The notes beneath the pieces were generated by a model, which saw nothing but the letters and a program-made list of their open reading frames with translations, was not told where the DNA came from and did not search any database. Positions 62,208 through 64,000 of a DNA stretch of 64,000 bases are shown here, piece after piece. Position numbers and translations under genes: made by a program. The stretch spans positions 1 through 64,000 of the forward strand of contig WRHJ01000004.1 of assembly GCA_009783305.1 (NCBI GenBank), read 5' to 3'. Every line of letters starts with the position of its first letter. The first letter of the stretch is position 1. The stretch comes from Candidatus Saccharimonadota bacterium. Its GTDB lineage: Bacteria > Patescibacteriota > Saccharimonadia > Saccharimonadales > Saccharimonadaceae.

Positions 62208-62228
62208 TAAAAAGCCTCTTGCGAGGCT
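62208..62228 (-). terminator. Intrinsic terminator of tRNA-Ser
   Basis: 6-bp stem AGCCTC/GAGGCT with GCAA loop and T run in minus sense, 16 nt after the tRNA. Confidence 0.8.
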
Positions 62229-62243
62229 AGTGTTTTTTTGGTT

Positions 62244-62329
62244 TGGCGGAAGGGACAAGATTCGAACTTGCGGTGCTTTCGCACGCTGGTTTTCAAGACC
62301 AGTGCCATCAACCACTCGGCCACCCTTCC
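62244..62329 (-). tRNA. tRNA-Ser(UGA)
   Basis: 86 nt with encoded CCA and a long variable arm (GTGC-GAAA-GCAC). Anticodon stem CTGGT/ACCAG around CTTGAAA. The -10 box TGGTATAAT ends 7 nt before the 5' end, so the transcript starts at or 1 nt before the mature tRNA. Confidence 0.95.
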
Positions 62330-62336
62330 GATTGTT

Positions 62337-62345
62337 ATTATACCA
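62337..62345 (-). promoter_or_regulatory. Extended -10 box of tRNA-Ser
   Basis: TGGTATAAT, 7 nt from the mature 5' end. Confidence 0.75.
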
Positions 62346-62379
62346 TATTACTGGTGCTTTATTGGTGCAGGTGGTGCGG

Positions 62380-62385
62380 TATGAT
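62380..62385 (+). promoter_or_regulatory. -10 box, leaderless rnhB fusion gene
   Basis: TATGAT with 6 nt to ATG at 62392; no TG extension. Confidence 0.6.
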
Positions 62386-62391
62386 GGATAT

Positions 62392-63318
62392 ATGGCGATT
62401 TTGGGAATTGATGAAGTGGGGCGAGGGCCATGGGCAGGGCCGCTAGTGGTGGGGGCGTGTGTGCTGCATGGGGAAATTGAAGGTCTGACTGATAGCAAGA
62501 AGTTGAGTGCGAAGCGGCGGGCTGGATTAAATGAGGTGATTTTAGCGGAGGCGAGTTGGGGGTTGGGATGGGTGTCGGCGGCGGAATTGGATGAAATTGG
62601 ATTGGCAGCAGCATTGCGGAGGGCGGCGATTGAGGCAGTTTCGAAAGTGGATTGCAGATATGAGGAGATTATGATTGATGGGACAGTTAATTTTTTGGCA
62701 GAGACCGGGAAAGGCCGTTATGTAACTACGCTGGCGAAAGCAGATTTGTTGATACCCGCGGTGTCGGCAGCATCAATTATTGCGAAAGTAGCGCGGGATC
62801 AGTATATGACTGATGCGGCGGAGAAATATCCGGAGTATGGGTTTGAAAAACATGTGGGGTATGGGACGAAAATGCATAGACAGGCGTTATGCAAGCATGG
62901 AATTTGCCCGGAACATCGAAAATCATTTCGACCGATTGCTGAGTTGATTGGTGTTGATTTAAAACGTAATGTTGTAAAAAATACAACACTCACGGGCGGG
63001 CAGGCGGAGGAAAAAGTTGCGGAGTATTTGGAAGGGCTAGGGCACGAGGTAGTAGCACGAAATTGGAAAACGCGATGGTGCGAGATTGATATTGTATCGA
63101 TGCATGAGAGGAAAATGTATTTTACGGAAGTGAAATATCGGCGCGATTTTAAGCATGGGTCAGGATTGGAAGCCGTTGGCGTGGAAAAATTACGCAGGAT
63201 GAAGTTTGCGGCAGAAAGTTATATGAAATTTCGCGGCGGTGAGCTTGAACCACTATTGGCAGTGGCGAGTGTGAGCGGAATAGATTTTAGGGTTGAGGAT
63301 TTTCTAATCCTACAGTAG
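62392..63318 (+). CDS. rnhB: Ribonuclease HII fused to UPF0102 (YraN) nuclease-like domain
   Basis: 308 residues. Residues 1-195 are RNase HII, with GIDEVGRGPWAGPLV (Asp7, Glu8) at the start and the MIDG and ADLLIPAVSAASIIAKV segments; it removes ribonucleotides and R-loops from DNA. Residues about 203-308 are a complete UPF0102/YraN domain (GQAEEKVAEYLEGLGHEVVARNWK, CEIDIV, YFTEVKYR), a PD-(D/E)xK-like fold. The two genes are often neighbours in bacteria; here they form one reading frame with a short linker. Leaderless ATG at 62392; the longer frame upstream runs through tRNA-Ser and is not real. Confidence 0.9.
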   Translation: MAILGIDEVGRGPWAGPLVVGACVLHGEIEGLTDSKKLSAKRRAGLNEVILAEASWGLGWVSAAELDEIGLAAALRRAAIEAVSKVDCRYEEIMIDGTVNFLAETGKGRYVTTLAKADLLIPAVSAASIIAKVARDQYMTDAAEKYPEYGFEKHVGYGTKMHRQALCKHGICPEHRKSFRPIAELIGVDLKRNVVKNTTLTGGQAEEKVAEYLEGLGHEVVARNWKTRWCEIDIVSMHERKMYFTEVKYRRDFKHGSGLEAVGVEKLRRMKFAAESYMKFRGGELEPLLAVASVSGIDFRVEDFLILQ

Positions 63319-64000
63319 GTTCGTTGGGACAAGTTTGCAGGACTTTTTGCATGGCGGATTTTTCTGGCTGGGTGACCCAGAGTATATATTTGAATTTGAT
63401 GGAAATTTGACGGGCAACATATTGGCATTGGAAGGCGACGTTAGGCGGCAGCCATTCCGATGCGTCTTTGTCAGATTTTTGTTGATTGGCGGGACCATCG
63501 ACGGCAAGAAGGTTAAGCGGGTCTTGGCTGAGAGCTTTGCGTTCGGTTTTGTCTAAACGATAGGCGCCGGTGGACCAAGCGTTAGATAGCGCAACCACGT
63601 GATCGATTTGAACAGCGCTGGAGGTACCAGGACCGCGGATAAAATCGATGGTTTTGCCGGTGTATGGATCGTGTAAAATCCCGGATAAAACGAGGCAACC
63701 GTCGAGTTTAGTGTCGACGAGGTCGCGCTGGAGGATAATGTTGCGCATGTCGCAACCTTTGACGACGCTCCAATTGGAGTAAAAATTGGTACGGACATAT
63801 TTTTGTTCGGTGTAATGGGAGTTAACTTCGAGTTTCTCGAGGACAACGATAGCGGAAAATTCGGAAGGCTGCTCGATGGTGTCGGCTTCGGCGGGTTTGG
63901 GTTGGTAATTGGCAGGGTTGGCGATGAGCCAGACGACAAGGGCCAGCAGAGCGGTAATGACGATGGCGAGCCGGCGAAAGGCGGGCTGGCTAATTTTGGC
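63287..64000 (-). CDS. Secreted HNH family nuclease (DUF1524-like), 5' end outside window
   Basis: At least 237 residues; the frame is open to the last base of the window, so the N terminus is missing. The visible part begins with a membrane/signal segment (RRLAIVITALLALVVWLIA), then a linker and the nuclease domain: RTNFYSNW, CDMRNIILQRDL, IDHVVALSNAW with the catalytic His, RKALSQDPLNLLAVDG and NQQKSDKDASEWLPP. This pattern is that of secreted HNH (DUF1524-type) nucleases. An internal ATG at 63748 is not the start, because upstream residues are conserved family sequence. Its 3' end overlaps the rnhB fusion gene by 32 nt. Confidence 0.85.
   Translation of the reverse strand, partial: AKISQPAFRRLAIVITALLALVVWLIANPANYQPKPAEADTIEQPSEFSAIVVLEKLEVNSHYTEQKYVRTNFYSNWSVVKGCDMRNIILQRDLVDTKLDGCLVLSGILHDPYTGKTIDFIRGPGTSSAVQIDHVVALSNAWSTGAYRLDKTERKALSQDPLNLLAVDGPANQQKSDKDASEWLPPNVAFQCQYVARQISIKFKYILWVTQPEKSAMQKVLQTCPNEPTVGLENPQP

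Noticed and set aside
62230-62391. 54-codon N-terminal extension of the RNase HII fusion
   Set aside because: It reads through tRNA-Ser and the promoters; the family starts at 62392.

Overview
The window reads as chromosome of a Candidatus Patescibacteria (CPR) organism, most likely a Saccharibacteria (TM7) episymbiont. The basis is inference from gene content: a compact genome on both strands with many 4-nt overlaps, no amino-acid, nucleotide or lipid biosynthesis operon in 64 kb, a VirB6/TrbL-like secretion protein, a type IV pilus ATPase and pilin, LPXTG-type surface proteins, and repeat-rich adhesins. UGA is a normal stop (for example it ends murB), which argues against Gracilibacteria and Absconditabacteria.

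Layout. 1-9.5 kb: dnaE, then a minus-strand operon gap-rpiB-rpe-pfkB-LOG, a membrane-anchored hypothetical and ppa. 9.5-20 kb: a 1333-residue LPGTG-anchored subtilase, an ABC exporter, a PfkB-like protein coupled to class II aldolase, L25 and two membrane proteins. 20-33.5 kb: folC, uvrA, a GNAT-RimK-retropepsin operon, uvrB, a DegV protein, an RNA m5U-type methyltransferase, two tRNA-Arg, murB and folD. 33.5-42 kb: surface and secretion region with the VirB6-like protein, a membrane-anchored partner, an LPETG protein, and a 2.3-kb segment bounded by 26-bp inverted repeats. 42-50 kb: a FakA-like DAK2 protein, unknown accessory genes with near-consensus promoters, tyrS, a HAD phosphatase and tpiA. 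50-64 kb: a Cys5/Asp-rich small protein, a 36-residue-repeat surface protein, L19, pilB, pilin, a thioester-type adhesin with three short tandem-repeat arrays, an rnhB-yraN fusion and a truncated HNH nuclease. Seven tRNAs are seen: Arg(UCG), Arg(CCG), Arg(UCU), His, Gly(UCC), Met and Ser(UGA).

How it may work together (inference): a scavenging, surface-attached life style. A secreted nuclease, a nucleoside-kinase/LOG/RpiB/Rpe route into glycolysis (GAPDH, TpiA, aldolase), DegV/FakA-type fatty-acid uptake, and host attachment by pili, sortase-type proteins and a thioester adhesin.

The two most notable signals not explained by gene content are (i) extended -10 boxes placed exactly 6 nt before the start codon of at least twelve genes, implying leaderless mRNAs (and nearly leaderless tRNAs), with a separate class of near-consensus TTGACN-17-TATAAT promoters, structured leaders and strong Shine-Dalgarno sites on unknown accessory genes; and (ii) the 58.9-62.1 kb adhesin, which joins a predicted Cys-Gln thioester domain to an 8-residue Trp/Gln repeat array and two 10-residue repeat arrays.
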